NCBI GenBank assembly: GCA_021848555.1
Contig: JAJZUN010000252.1
Location: 1-5,262, forward strand
Source: Pseudomonadota bacterium
GTDB taxonomy: Bacteria > Pseudomonadota > Gammaproteobacteria > Burkholderiales > SG8-39
Length of the DNA: 5,262 nt
Reading direction: 5' to 3'
In this document: in pieces, positions 1 through 5,262 of the stretch
Position numbering within the stretch: the first letter of the stretch is position 1
Layout of the letters: every line of letters starts with the position of its first letter
Position numbers and translations under genes: made by a program
The notes under the pieces: generated by a model
Databases searched by the model: none
Seen by the model: only the letters and a program-made list of their open reading frames with translations
Told to the model about the DNA's origin: nothing

Positions 1-584
1 ATGACGATGCCGGGCCGCCCGTGCAGGAGCCGCGCGGCGGTGTCGCGCGCCACCCGCGGAATGGCGCCGGGGTCGATGAGCACCGGCTTGGGCCAGGCCG
101 CGAGGCGGGCCGACCAGGAGTCCAGGAGCGGGCGGTTCGCTTCCCATTCGCCGATGGCGACGAAGAGCACATCGTGATCCGGGCACGCCGAGGGCGCCGG
201 CCCGTCGGGGGCGGCGTAGCACAGGATCAACTCGACATCGGAGTCTTCCAACAGGCATTCGACGGGAACATTGGCCATGATGGGCCCCGGCGCCACCAGC
301 GCCAGCACCCGCAGCGTCACCGGCTGTTTCGCGGGCAGGCGGAAGCAGCGCTGCAGCTTCAAGGCTTCCTGCCGCAGCCTCAAGGCGTTGTCCGGGCTGC
401 CGCGAAATTGCAGGATGAGCGAGGCGTCGAGCAGGGCGCAGGCGTCGTTCGGATCGTTTTCCGCGCGCTGCAAGAGGGATTGGTAAAGCGGCGTCAGGTC
501 GACGCCGGACAGGCTGCGGCGCAGGAGTGCGGCGAGGCCGAGACATTCGTGCGTGGGATGGGTGTCGACTGCCGCGCCGTTCAC
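1..584 (-). CDS. Conserved protein, likely N-terminal part of a TPR/ATP-grasp family protein (partial, runs off window)
   Basis: 194 complete codons are present from GTG 584; the C-terminus lies beyond position 1. Residues 12-80 are Leu/Ala-rich helical sequence (LLRRSLSGVDLTPLY, then DACALLDASLILQF and PDNALRLRQEALKL), which reads like one or two degenerate tetratricopeptide repeats. Residues 91-123 then switch to an alpha/beta pattern (LRVLALVAPG, MANVPVECLLEDSDVEL), followed by PDHDVLFVAIGEWEANRPLL (135-154) and WPKPVLIDP with RVARDTAARLL (164-187). From memory, this resembles the pre-domain of proteobacterial TPR proteins that carry a C-terminal RimK-like ATP-grasp domain. The ATP-grasp part itself is not in the window, so no ligase activity can be claimed. 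GTG 584 is the first possible start after the upstream in-frame TAG near 672, and GGAG lies 8 nt before it. The gene follows pgi after a 246-bp gap and may have its own promoter. The reading frame is secure; the family assignment is moderate. Confidence 0.65.
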   Translation of the reverse strand, partial: MNGAAVDTHPTHECLGLAALLRRSLSGVDLTPLYQSLLQRAENDPNDACALLDASLILQFRGSPDNALRLRQEALKLQRCFRLPAKQPVTLRVLALVAPGPIMANVPVECLLEDSDVELILCYAAPDGPAPSACPDHDVLFVAIGEWEANRPLLDSWSARLAAWPKPVLIDPGAIPRVARDTAARLLHGRPGIV

Positions 585-622
585 GAGCGGGGCTCCAGGC
601 GCGCGATTCCGCCGGCGCTCAT
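581..622 (-). other. Possible 13-aa upstream mini-ORF with GTGA overlap
   Basis: Reads MSAGGIARLEPRS then TGA. Its ATG at 622-620 overlaps the stop of the preceding mini-ORF (ATGA), and its TGA at 583-581 overlaps the GTG start of the downstream gene (GTGA). Such overlaps are typical of translational coupling. It has no family recognition and no clear Shine-Dalgarno of its own, so it may be chance, or an N-terminal extension separated from the gene by a frame error. Confidence 0.25.
593..596 (-). promoter_or_regulatory. Ribosome binding site deciding the GTG start at 584
   Basis: GGAG on the minus strand, 8 nt upstream of GTG 584. No ATG, GTG or TTG occurs earlier in this frame after the upstream stop, so this site supports GTG 584 as the start of the partial gene. 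It lies inside the 13-codon mini-ORF that ends in the GTGA overlap. Confidence 0.6.
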
Positions 623-678
623 GTTCGATCCGATCGAGGCGTGCTGCCCATGAAACCGGATGTTCCTACCGAAAGCAT
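619..678 (-). other. Possible 19-aa upstream mini-ORF, candidate leaderless
   Basis: Reads MLSVGTSGFMGSTPRSDRT then TGA, with ATG at 678-676. The ATG lies exactly 6 nt after the -10-like hexamer TACACT (690-685), so a transcript starting at the usual distance would begin at or within a base or two of this AUG. Its TGA overlaps the ATG of the next mini-ORF. An internal ATG at 651 is in the same frame. No protein family is recognised. Confidence 0.22.
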
Positions 679-684
679 GCGCGC

Positions 685-712
685 AGTGTACCCGTTTGTG
701 TTGTCTTGTCGT
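685..712 (-). promoter_or_regulatory. Weak sigma70-like promoter ahead of the partial TPR-like gene
   Basis: On the minus strand, ACGACA (712-707, 4 of 6 matches to TTGACA) is followed by a 16-nt spacer and TACACT (690-685, 4 of 6 matches to TATAAT). The local sequence is A-rich in an otherwise GC-rich window. The predicted start is near 678, giving a leader of about 95 nt to GTG 584. Both boxes are imperfect, so this is a candidate only. Confidence 0.3.
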
Positions 713-737
713 GTCATTTTCATCGGCTCGGTGCAAT

Positions 738-781
738 CGATTCGCGGGGTCGGCAGCGAATCGCCGCGTATCTGCGCGGCG
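738..781. repeat. Two overlapping inverted repeats downstream of pgi
   Basis: One perfect 8-bp inverted repeat (CGATTCGC 738-745 with GCGAATCG 756-763, 10-nt loop) and one perfect 7-bp repeat (CGCCGCG 762-768 with CGCGGCG 775-781, 6-nt loop). They share bases 762-763, so the two full stems cannot form together. Both would fall in the pgi 3' untranslated region. Neither is followed by a T-run on the minus strand, so neither is a classical intrinsic terminator. The rest of the 585-830 gap holds only the promoter-like pair and mini-ORFs listed separately. Confidence 0.45.
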
Positions 782-830
782 GTTGGACAGCAGGGACGTG
801 GGGCGGTTCCGCGGGGCGGCGATCGGGGTG

Positions 831-2402
831 TCAGCGATGCGCCTTGTAGTAGTTGATGAGGCCGTTGGTCGAACTGTCGTGGCCGGTCACGACGGCATCC
901 GTCTTCAGCTCCGGCTGGATTTTCTGCGCCAGCTGCTTACCCAGTTCCACGCCCCACTGGTCGAAGGAATTGATGCCCCAGATCGTGCCCTGCACGAATA
1001 CCTTGTGCTCGTAGAGCGCGAGCAGCTGTCCCATGGTGTGCGGATCCAGGGTCTTGAACATGATGGTCGAAGACGGCCGGTTGCCCTCGAAGCGCCGCTG
1101 CGGCAGGCTTGCGTCCCGGCCCGCCATCAGGGCCGCCGCCTGCGCCAGGGCGTTCTCCGCCGCCGCGGCCGTGGTCGCGGCCGGCACCAGGAAATCGCAG
1201 GGCACCAGTTGCGTGCCCTGGTGCAGCAACTGGTGGAAGGCGTGCTGGCTGTTGGTGCCCACCGAACCCCAGATCACCGGCGCCGTGGCGTAATCCACGC
1301 GCTCCCCGTCGCGATCGACGGACTTGCCGTTGGATTCCATTTCCAGTTGCTGCAGATAGGCCGGCAGCTCGCGCAAGCACTCCGCGTAGGGCAGCACCGC
1401 TTGCGTCGCGGCGCCGAAGAAATTGGCGTACCAGATTCCCAGCAGCGCAAGCAGCACCGGCATATTGGCGGCGAGCGGCGCCGACAGGAAATGCTGGTCC
1501 ATCGCGCGCGCGCCGGCGAGCAATTGCTCGAAGCGGTCCATGCCGATGGCGATGGCCACCGGCAGCCCCACGGTGGACCAGACCGAATAGCGCCCGCCCA
1601 CCCAGTCCCACAGCGGAAAGCACCTCTCGAGGGCGATGCCGAATTCGCCCGCGGCCTTGACGTTGGCGGTGGCGGCGGCGAAATGCCGTTGCACCGCGGC
1701 TTCGTCTTTCAGTCCTTGCAACAGCCATGACCGGGCCAGCTTGGCGTTGCCCAGCGTTTCGCCCGTGGTGAAGGTCTTGGAAGCGACGATGAACAGGGTG
1801 GTTTCCGGCTGGGCCTGCGCGAGCACGCGCGCGAGGTCGTCCGGATCCGCGTTGGCGACGAAGTGCACCGCCTGCGGCGCGTCCGCGTGGCGCCACAGCG
1901 CCTGGGTGAGCATGCGCGGCCCGAGGTCGGAGCCGCCGATGCCGATGTTGATCACCGTGCGCAGGGGCTTGCCGGTGTGGCCCAGCAGACGCCCCTCGCG
2001 CACGGCGTCGCTGAAGGCGCGCATGCCTGCCTTCGCTCTTCGCACCAGCGGCATGACGTCGCCGCCCGCGGGAAAGCGCTCTTCGCCCGCGCGCAGCGCC
2101 ACATGCAGCACCGCGCGGTCTTCGCTCGCGTTGATGTGTTCGCCGGCGAACATGCGCGCGCGCCAGCCTTCGACATCCGCCTGCCGCGCCAGGTCGACGA
2201 GCAGCGCGAGCGTGGTGCCGGTCACGCGGTGCTTGGAGTAATCGAGCAGCAGCGACCCGGCTTCGAGGGAGAATTCCCGCGCGCGCTCAGGGGAACGCGC
2301 GAACAGCTCGCGCATCTGCAGGCTGGCGATTTCAGCCTGGTGCGCCTGCAGCGCTTTCCATGCCGGGCTTTGCGTCAACTTGCTCTTGGTCGGCTTGCTC
2401 AT
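831..2402 (-). CDS. pgi: Glucose-6-phosphate isomerase
   Basis: 523-residue cytosolic enzyme that interconverts D-glucose-6-phosphate and D-fructose-6-phosphate, linking glycolysis, gluconeogenesis, the pentose phosphate route and sugar-nucleotide synthesis. The protein shows the phosphate-binding GIGGSDLG (154-161) and SKTFTTGE (208-215), the first family signature DWVGGRYSVWSTVG (266-279), and the second signature GTIWGINSFDQWGVELGK (472-489). The expected catalytic residues are present: Glu356 in MESNGK, His387 in SQHAFH, and Lys489 closing the second signature. Length is slightly below that of E. coli Pgi (549) and the protein looks complete. ATG 2402 begins MSKPTKSK, 5 nt after the stop of the glycosyltransferase gene. 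Only a weak purine-rich site (GAGAAAGA) precedes it, so translation is probably coupled to the upstream gene. The stop is TGA at 833-831. Identification is secure. Confidence 0.98.
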   Translation of the reverse strand: MSKPTKSKLTQSPAWKALQAHQAEIASLQMRELFARSPERAREFSLEAGSLLLDYSKHRVTGTTLALLVDLARQADVEGWRARMFAGEHINASEDRAVLHVALRAGEERFPAGGDVMPLVRRAKAGMRAFSDAVREGRLLGHTGKPLRTVINIGIGGSDLGPRMLTQALWRHADAPQAVHFVANADPDDLARVLAQAQPETTLFIVASKTFTTGETLGNAKLARSWLLQGLKDEAAVQRHFAAATANVKAAGEFGIALERCFPLWDWVGGRYSVWSTVGLPVAIAIGMDRFEQLLAGARAMDQHFLSAPLAANMPVLLALLGIWYANFFGAATQAVLPYAECLRELPAYLQQLEMESNGKSVDRDGERVDYATAPVIWGSVGTNSQHAFHQLLHQGTQLVPCDFLVPAATTAAAAENALAQAAALMAGRDASLPQRRFEGNRPSSTIMFKTLDPHTMGQLLALYEHKVFVQGTIWGINSFDQWGVELGKQLAQKIQPELKTDAVVTGHDSSTNGLINYYKAHR

Positions 2403-2407
2403 GATGT

Positions 2408-4069
2408 CTATCTTTCTCTCATGTACAGCCGCAATTTTTCAGTTCGGTCGCCGGAGCGGTTGCCTTCCCAGAGTTTCTTCCAGGACGCGCCCGGGCTCGG
2501 TTCGGGAAGCCGGGCATTTTCCTGCACCAGCAGCAGGGCACAGGCGCTGCGACTGTGGGTCTCGGCGCGTTCGGTGACGATGCCCGCATGGTAGTCCAGG
2601 GCCGCGCGCTGCGCTTCGCCCAGGCCGCGGCTTGCGATGCAGCCCGGCTGCTTGGGCAGGCTGGCCTGCAGCGATCGCACCACCGGGCGGTAGCTTTTGC
2701 CGTGATCGATCCAGGGCAGCCACAGCAGCATCGCCAGCGACCAGAACAAGCCCAGGCCGGCGGCCCAATAGGTGATGCAGCGCTGCGACGTATTCTCGCT
2801 GCGCAGGATCAGCGCGATCCAGGCGAGCGTGATCGCCGCGGCGGCGGCGAGCGGCAGCCAGGCGAAGTGCGCGACGAAACCGGGTTCGAGGCGCGCCGCG
2901 TTGGCGGCGATGCGCGGCGGAAAGCCGGTCTGCAGCGCCAGATAGCCCAGCCAGATGAGGCCGCCGAGCAGGCTGAACGTCATGGCGCCGAACCAGGCCA
3001 GCGCATTGGCCGCGCCGCGGCGCAGGTCCTTCAGCACCTGCGCGCCGAGCAGCGCCAGCGGCAGCAGCAGCGGCAGCAGCGGCAACTCGCCCGCGGCGCG
3101 CCTGAGTACGATGAACACCAGTCCGGCGATCAGGGCCAATAGCGGCAGCACCATCGCAGCGGCATTGGGTTTGCGCCGGTACAGCCACAGCGCCCACAGA
3201 GCGATCGGCCATGCCGGCCAGGCGAACCAGGCGAGCGTGCCCAGCGACTGCGCGGCGACCGCCAGGCTGGGCGCATGGGCGAGGGCAGTCAGGTCGTTCC
3301 AGTGCAGCCATGCAGCAAACAGTTCGGGCGAACGCGCATACAGCAGCGCCGGCCAGACCGCGAGCCAGGGCGCAAAGATCAGCGCGGCCAGCGCCAGCGC
3401 GAGCGCGGCGCCGCGGCTGCGCCAATCCGGCACGAACAAAGGCGTGGCGAGCAGGGCGGCGATGAAGGGCAGGACTTGCAGCAATCCGGTGGCGAGAAAT
3501 GCGGCGCCCAGGCCGCAACCCAGGGCGACGCCGGCGGCAGTGGGCTTCTTCGCGACCAGCGCTGCGCCGTAGTAGGCGCAGGCGAGGCCGGCGAGCAGGG
3601 CGGTCTCGCTGATCGCCTCGTGCGCGTGCACCAGGAGGCCGGTGCAGCCCAGGAACAGCAGCATGACGCCGTCGCCGCGGTGGAATCGGTCGCTGCCGCC
3701 GCTGTCGTCGCCGCGCCGGTCTTTGTCGCTGAACCGGCGTCCGGCCAGGCGCAGGAAGGCGAGCGCCAGGGCAATGCAGACGCCGCCGGCCAGGCGCACC
3801 GCATCGTGCTCGGCGATCAGCCACCCCAGCAACTTGGCGAACCCCGCCGCGATCCAGTAGAACAGCGGGCCATCCTCGGCATAGTGCTCGCCCGCGAGCC
3901 GCGGCAGCAGCCAGTCTCCGTGGCTGGCGAATTGGTGCGCGATGCCTATGCCGATGGCGTCGTCGTTTTTCCAGGGATCGTGGCCGATAAGCCCGGGCAA
4001 GAGCCAGACTGCGACCAGAATCAGCAAAGGCAGGCGCGCCAGCGGCAGGGTGATGCGCGCTCCGGCCAT
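2408..4069 (-). CDS. GT39/ArnT-like polytopic membrane glycosyltransferase
   Basis: 553-residue integral membrane protein. About 12-14 hydrophobic segments can be read, the first at about 10-29, others near 91-108, 153-173, 195-213, 221-241, 276-296, 304-322, 327-345, 354-379, 400-422 and 432-452. A soluble tail of about 100 residues follows. The first extracytoplasmic loop has the pattern of the PMT_2/ArnT group: HDPWKNDDA (30-38, acidic residues D31, D36, D37), then HGDWLLPRLAGEHYAEDGPLFYW (50-72) and DAVRLAGG (89-96). Known members use polyprenyl-phosphate sugars and glycosylate lipid A, other envelope lipids or proteins in the periplasm; donor and acceptor here cannot be read from sequence. 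The usual EKPP after the conserved Tyr is EDGP here. A charged stretch (about 111-134) separates two helices. ATG 4069 is the only in-frame start after an upstream TAA; GAGG lies 10 nt before it. pgi follows 5 bp downstream. Family secure, substrate unknown. Confidence 0.88.
   Translation of the reverse strand: MAGARITLPLARLPLLILVAVWLLPGLIGHDPWKNDDAIGIGIAHQFASHGDWLLPRLAGEHYAEDGPLFYWIAAGFAKLLGWLIAEHDAVRLAGGVCIALALAFLRLAGRRFSDKDRRGDDSGGSDRFHRGDGVMLLFLGCTGLLVHAHEAISETALLAGLACAYYGAALVAKKPTAAGVALGCGLGAAFLATGLLQVLPFIAALLATPLFVPDWRSRGAALALALAALIFAPWLAVWPALLYARSPELFAAWLHWNDLTALAHAPSLAVAAQSLGTLAWFAWPAWPIALWALWLYRRKPNAAAMVLPLLALIAGLVFIVLRRAAGELPLLPLLLPLALLGAQVLKDLRRGAANALAWFGAMTFSLLGGLIWLGYLALQTGFPPRIAANAARLEPGFVAHFAWLPLAAAAAITLAWIALILRSENTSQRCITYWAAGLGLFWSLAMLLWLPWIDHGKSYRPVVRSLQASLPKQPGCIASRGLGEAQRAALDYHAGIVTERAETHSRSACALLLVQENARLPEPSPGASWKKLWEGNRSGDRTEKLRLYMRER
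3059..3084. repeat. CGG/CAG trinucleotide-like low-complexity tract inside the glycosyltransferase gene
   Basis: CGGCAGCAG recurs at 3059-3067 and 3071-3079, separated by one CAG and followed by a further CGGCA. On the coding strand it gives the Leu/Pro-rich segment LPLLPLLLPLALL (residues 329-341) of a membrane helix. It is a simple consequence of CTG/CCG codon use, though a site where triplet slippage would keep the frame. Confidence 0.6.
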
Positions 4070-4122
4070 TATTCGACCGCCTCGAGTGCCTGGTCCGGTA
4101 GGGGCCTGCCGCTGGAATTCAT
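4069..4122 (-). other. Possible 17-aa leader mini-ORF with TAATG overlap into the glycosyltransferase gene
   Basis: Reads MNSSGRPLPDQALEAVE then TAA. The last A of TAA is the A of the glycosyltransferase ATG (TAATG), a typical coupling arrangement. Its ATG at 4122-4120 sits exactly 6 nt after a TAAAAT hexamer, the position expected for a leaderless start. It lacks a convincing Shine-Dalgarno and resembles no known leader peptide; it is not rich in one amino acid, so amino-acid attenuation is unlikely. Confidence 0.28.
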
Positions 4123-4128
4123 GCGTTT

Positions 4129-4134
4129 ATTTTA
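4129..4134 (-). promoter_or_regulatory. -10-like box for the glycosyltransferase-pgi operon
   Basis: TAAAAT on the minus strand (5 of 6 matches to TATAAT). No recognisable -35 lies at 16-18 nt, because that position falls in the U-tract and stem of the rpmE terminator, and there is no TGn extension. Either this is a weak or activator-dependent promoter, or the operon relies on read-through from rpmE. Confidence 0.3.
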
Positions 4135-4142
4135 CTCGGCAG

Positions 4143-4176
4143 AAAAATAAAAAAGGCAGCCGAAGCTGCCTTTTTT
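4143..4176 (-). terminator. Intrinsic terminator of rpmE
   Basis: The rpmE-strand RNA forms GGCAGC-UUCG-GCUGCC, followed by UUUUUU, an A and UUUUU. The loop is the exceptionally stable C(UUCG)G tetraloop. Six A residues on the 5' side can pair with the first six U, making a perfect 12-bp inverted repeat at 4149-4160/4165-4176. It begins 15 bp after the rpmE stop codon. The plus strand also reads as a hairpin with a T-run, but no plus-strand gene approaches it. Confidence 0.92.
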
Positions 4177-4191
4177 GGGGAGTGGCGACGC

Positions 4192-4422
4192 TCAGGCAGT
4201 CTTTTCGGCTGCCGCCGCGGGCTTCTTCGCATATTTCTGGCGGAATTTCTCCACGCGGCCGGCGGTGTCGACGATTTTCTGCTTGCCGGTGTAGAAGGGA
4301 TGGCAATTGGAGCACACCTCGACGTGCAGCGCTTTGCTCATGGTCGAGTGGGTCTTCCAGGTGGCGCCGCAGCTGCAGGTGACCTGGATTTCGTGATAGT
4401 CGGGATGAATGTCGGTTTTCAT
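4192..4422 (-). CDS. rpmE: 50S ribosomal protein L31, zinc-binding (C+) type
   Basis: 76-residue protein of the large ribosomal subunit, where L31 forms part of the bridge to the small-subunit head. It starts [10 protein letters not shown] as in bacterial L31. It carries the four cysteines of the zinc-containing form, CSC (C16, C18) and CSNC (C37, C40), followed by HPFYTGKQK and a basic tail ([12 protein letters not shown]) ending in an Ala/Lys-rich extension. In other bacteria this type is used when zinc is sufficient and can be replaced by a cysteine-lacking paralogue under zinc limitation; no such paralogue or Zur-like site is seen here. It lies 86 bp after rho, has its own promoter and ribosome site, and ends before a strong terminator. 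Full length for the family. Confidence 0.97.
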   Translation of the reverse strand: MKTDIHPDYHEIQVTCSCGATWKTHSTMSKALHVEVCSNCHPFYTGKQKIVDTAGRVEKFRQKYAKKPAAAAEKTA

Positions 4423-4429
4423 GGTTTTT

Positions 4430-4433
4430 TCCT
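4430..4433 (-). promoter_or_regulatory. Ribosome binding site of rpmE
   Basis: AGGA on the minus strand with a 7-nt A-rich spacer (AAAAACC) to ATG 4422. This near-ideal site confirms the start and suits a highly expressed ribosomal protein. Confidence 0.8.
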
Positions 4434-4455
4434 AAGGCGCAGTCCGGGAATAGGA

Positions 4456-4470
4456 GCCGCGAAAGGCGGC
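4456..4470 (-). other. Small hairpin in the rho-rpmE spacer
   Basis: Inverted repeat GCCGC/GCGGC with a 5-nt loop; flanking GGGA and TCCC could extend it imperfectly in a transcript read through from rho. No T-run follows, so it is not a classical terminator. Its first arm overlaps the predicted rpmE start site, so it would form fully only in rho read-through RNA. Confidence 0.35.
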
Positions 4471-4471
4471 A

Positions 4472-4500
4472 ATTATCCCAGAAATCAATGCGCTAAGCAA
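4472..4500 (-). promoter_or_regulatory. Extended -10 sigma70-type promoter of rpmE
   Basis: On the minus strand GATAAT (4477-4472, 5 of 6 matches) is preceded by TGG, making a TGn extended -10. TTGCTT (4500-4495) stands at an ideal 17-nt spacing as a partial -35. The expected transcript start is near 4465, giving a leader of about 43 nt. It begins just after the rho stop codon, so rpmE can be expressed independently of rho. Confidence 0.65.
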
Positions 4501-4508
4501 GTAGTGCT

Positions 4509-5262
4509 CTACCCGCGACGCATTGAATCAAAGAAATCAGCATTGTTCTTGGTCGCACGGATCTTGTCGACCAGGAACTCCGCCGCTTCAAGGTCGTCCA
4601 TCGGGTACAGGAGCTTTCTCAGCACCCACACCTTGGACAGCACTTCCTTGGCGATCAGCAGTTCCTCGCGGCGCGTGCCCGAGCGGTTGACGTTGATCGC
4701 CGGGAAAATGCGCTTTTCGTACATGCGCCGGTCGAGGTGGATTTCCATGTTGCCGGTGCCCTTGAACTCCTCGTAGATCACGTCGTCCATGCGGCTGCCG
4801 GTGTCGATCAGCGCGGTGGCGAGGATGGTGAGCGAACCGCCTTCTTCCACATTGCGCGCGGCGCCGAAGAAGCGCTTCGGCCGCTGCAGCGCGTTGGCGT
4901 CGACGCCGCCGGTGAGCACTTTGCCCGAAGCGGGCACCACGGTGTTGTAGGCGCGCGCGAGGCGCGTGATCGAATCGAGCAGGATCACCACGTCTTTCTT
5001 GTGCTCGACCAGGCGTTTCGCCTTCTCGATCACCATTTCGGCGACCTGCACGTGGCGCGTGGCCGGCTCGTCGAAAGTGGAGGCGACCACTTCGCCGCGC
5101 ACGGTGCGCGTCATCTCGGTCACTTCCTCGGGGCGCTCGTCGATCAGGAGCACGATCAGCACCACGTCGGGATGGTTGGCGATGATGGCATGCGCCATGT
5201 GCTGCATCAGCACCGTCTTGCCGGCCTTGGGCGGCGACACGATCAGCCCGCGCTGGCCCTTG
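4509..5262 (-). CDS. rho: Transcription termination factor Rho (partial, C-terminal 250 codons)
   Basis: Hexameric RNA-dependent ATPase/translocase that ends transcription at Rho-dependent sites. The window enters just before the ATPase motor core and contains it to the TAG stop at 4511-4509. The N-terminal RNA-binding domain lies beyond the window edge. Visible features in order are the Walker A loop SPPKAGKT (codons at about 5237-5214), [13 protein letters not shown], Walker [17 protein letters not shown], the Q-loop region [44 protein letters not shown], and [18 protein letters not shown] with [11 protein letters not shown] follows; this region holds the arginine finger in known Rho proteins. 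The 250 residues match the equivalent part of the 419-residue E. coli protein in length, and the terminus aligns with it (DFFDSMRRG). No insertion or disruption is seen. Its start and promoter are outside the window. Confidence 0.97.
   Translation of the reverse strand, partial: KGQRGLIVSPPKAGKTVLMQHMAHAIIANHPDVVLIVLLIDERPEEVTEMTRTVRGEVVASTFDEPATRHVQVAEMVIEKAKRLVEHKKDVVILLDSITRLARAYNTVVPASGKVLTGGVDANALQRPKRFFGAARNVEEGGSLTILATALIDTGSRMDDVIYEEFKGTGNMEIHLDRRMYEKRIFPAINVNRSGTRREELLIAKEVLSKVWVLRKLLYPMDDLEAAEFLVDKIRATKNNADFFDSMRRG

Noticed and set aside
21..653. Plus-strand open frame of 210 codons opposite the partial TPR-like gene
   Set aside because: Its composition is Arg/Gln/Gly-heavy with no domain pattern. 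The minus-strand frame has a ribosome site, a sensible hydrophobic pattern and family resemblance.
660..1730. Long plus-strand open frame (356 codons) antisense to pgi
   Set aside because: It lies opposite a secure pgi gene and is Arg/Gln/His/Gly-rich with no recognisable motif. Long antisense frames are expected opposite GC-rich genes whose third codon positions are mostly G or C.
2439..3824. Minus-strand 461-codon frame shifted within the glycosyltransferase gene
   Set aside because: Arg/Ala-rich shadow of the true frame, which has clear membrane helices and GT39 loop motifs.
3275..4150. Plus-strand open frame of 291 codons opposite the glycosyltransferase gene
   Set aside because: Dominated by Gln, Ala, Gly, Arg and Glu with no membrane or catalytic motifs. 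It is the mirror of Leu/Ala/Pro codons of the real membrane protein on the other strand.
4149..4176. Use of the rpmE hairpin as a plus-strand terminator
   Set aside because: The hairpin is symmetrical enough to work in both directions, but there is no plus-strand gene to terminate.
4127..4315. Minus-strand 62-codon frame overlapping the end of rpmE
   Set aside because: It runs through the L31 coding sequence in another frame and through the intrinsic terminator, with no ribosome site seen for it.
1..5262. CRISPR array, insertion sequence, tRNA or rRNA, phage or defence genes
   Set aside because: No regularly spaced repeats, transposase-like frames, terminal inverted repeats or structured RNA signatures were seen. 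The content is housekeeping and envelope genes in compact order.

Overview
This is a GC-rich bacterial window, and every supported gene lies on the minus strand. In transcription order (right to left) they are: the C-terminal part of rho (transcription terminator Rho), rpmE (ribosomal protein L31), a GT39/ArnT-like membrane glycosyltransferase, pgi (glucose-6-phosphate isomerase), and the N-terminal part of a conserved protein resembling the leader region of TPR/ATP-grasp proteins. The rho-rpmE pairing, the GC-rich codon use and the style of the glycosyltransferase suggest a betaproteobacterium (Burkholderiales, Rhodocyclales or Nitrosomonadales-like). That placement is inferred from gene content and protein resemblance, not from a search.

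Layout. Positions 5262-4509 hold the last 250 codons of rho. The 86-bp gap after it carries a good extended -10 promoter for rpmE. rpmE (4422-4192) has a strong Shine-Dalgarno site and ends in a textbook intrinsic terminator with a C(UUCG)G tetraloop (4176-4143). Then comes a 122-bp gap with a -10-like TAAAAT box and a possible 17-codon mini-ORF whose stop overlaps the start of the glycosyltransferase gene. The glycosyltransferase (4069-2408) and pgi (2402-831) are only 5 bp apart and are almost certainly one transcript. A 246-bp gap follows (830-585). It holds two overlapping inverted repeats, a weak promoter-like pair, and two nested mini-ORFs linked by ATGA and GTGA overlaps to the last gene, which starts at GTG 584 and runs off the window at position 1.

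How the genes relate. rho and rpmE are housekeeping genes for transcription and translation. The glycosyltransferase probably works at the periplasmic face of the inner membrane, moving a sugar from a polyprenyl-phosphate donor to an envelope acceptor. Pgi interconverts glucose-6-P and fructose-6-P, the branch point to hexose-derived envelope sugars, so the pairing may be functional, but that is inference.

I do not see an exciting new system here. The oddest signals are the mini-ORFs upstream of the glycosyltransferase gene and of the partial gene. In both, an ATG sits exactly 6 nt after a -10-like hexamer, as in a leaderless transcript, and a stop/start overlap leads into the next reading frame. 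This may be chance, but it is specific enough to test.
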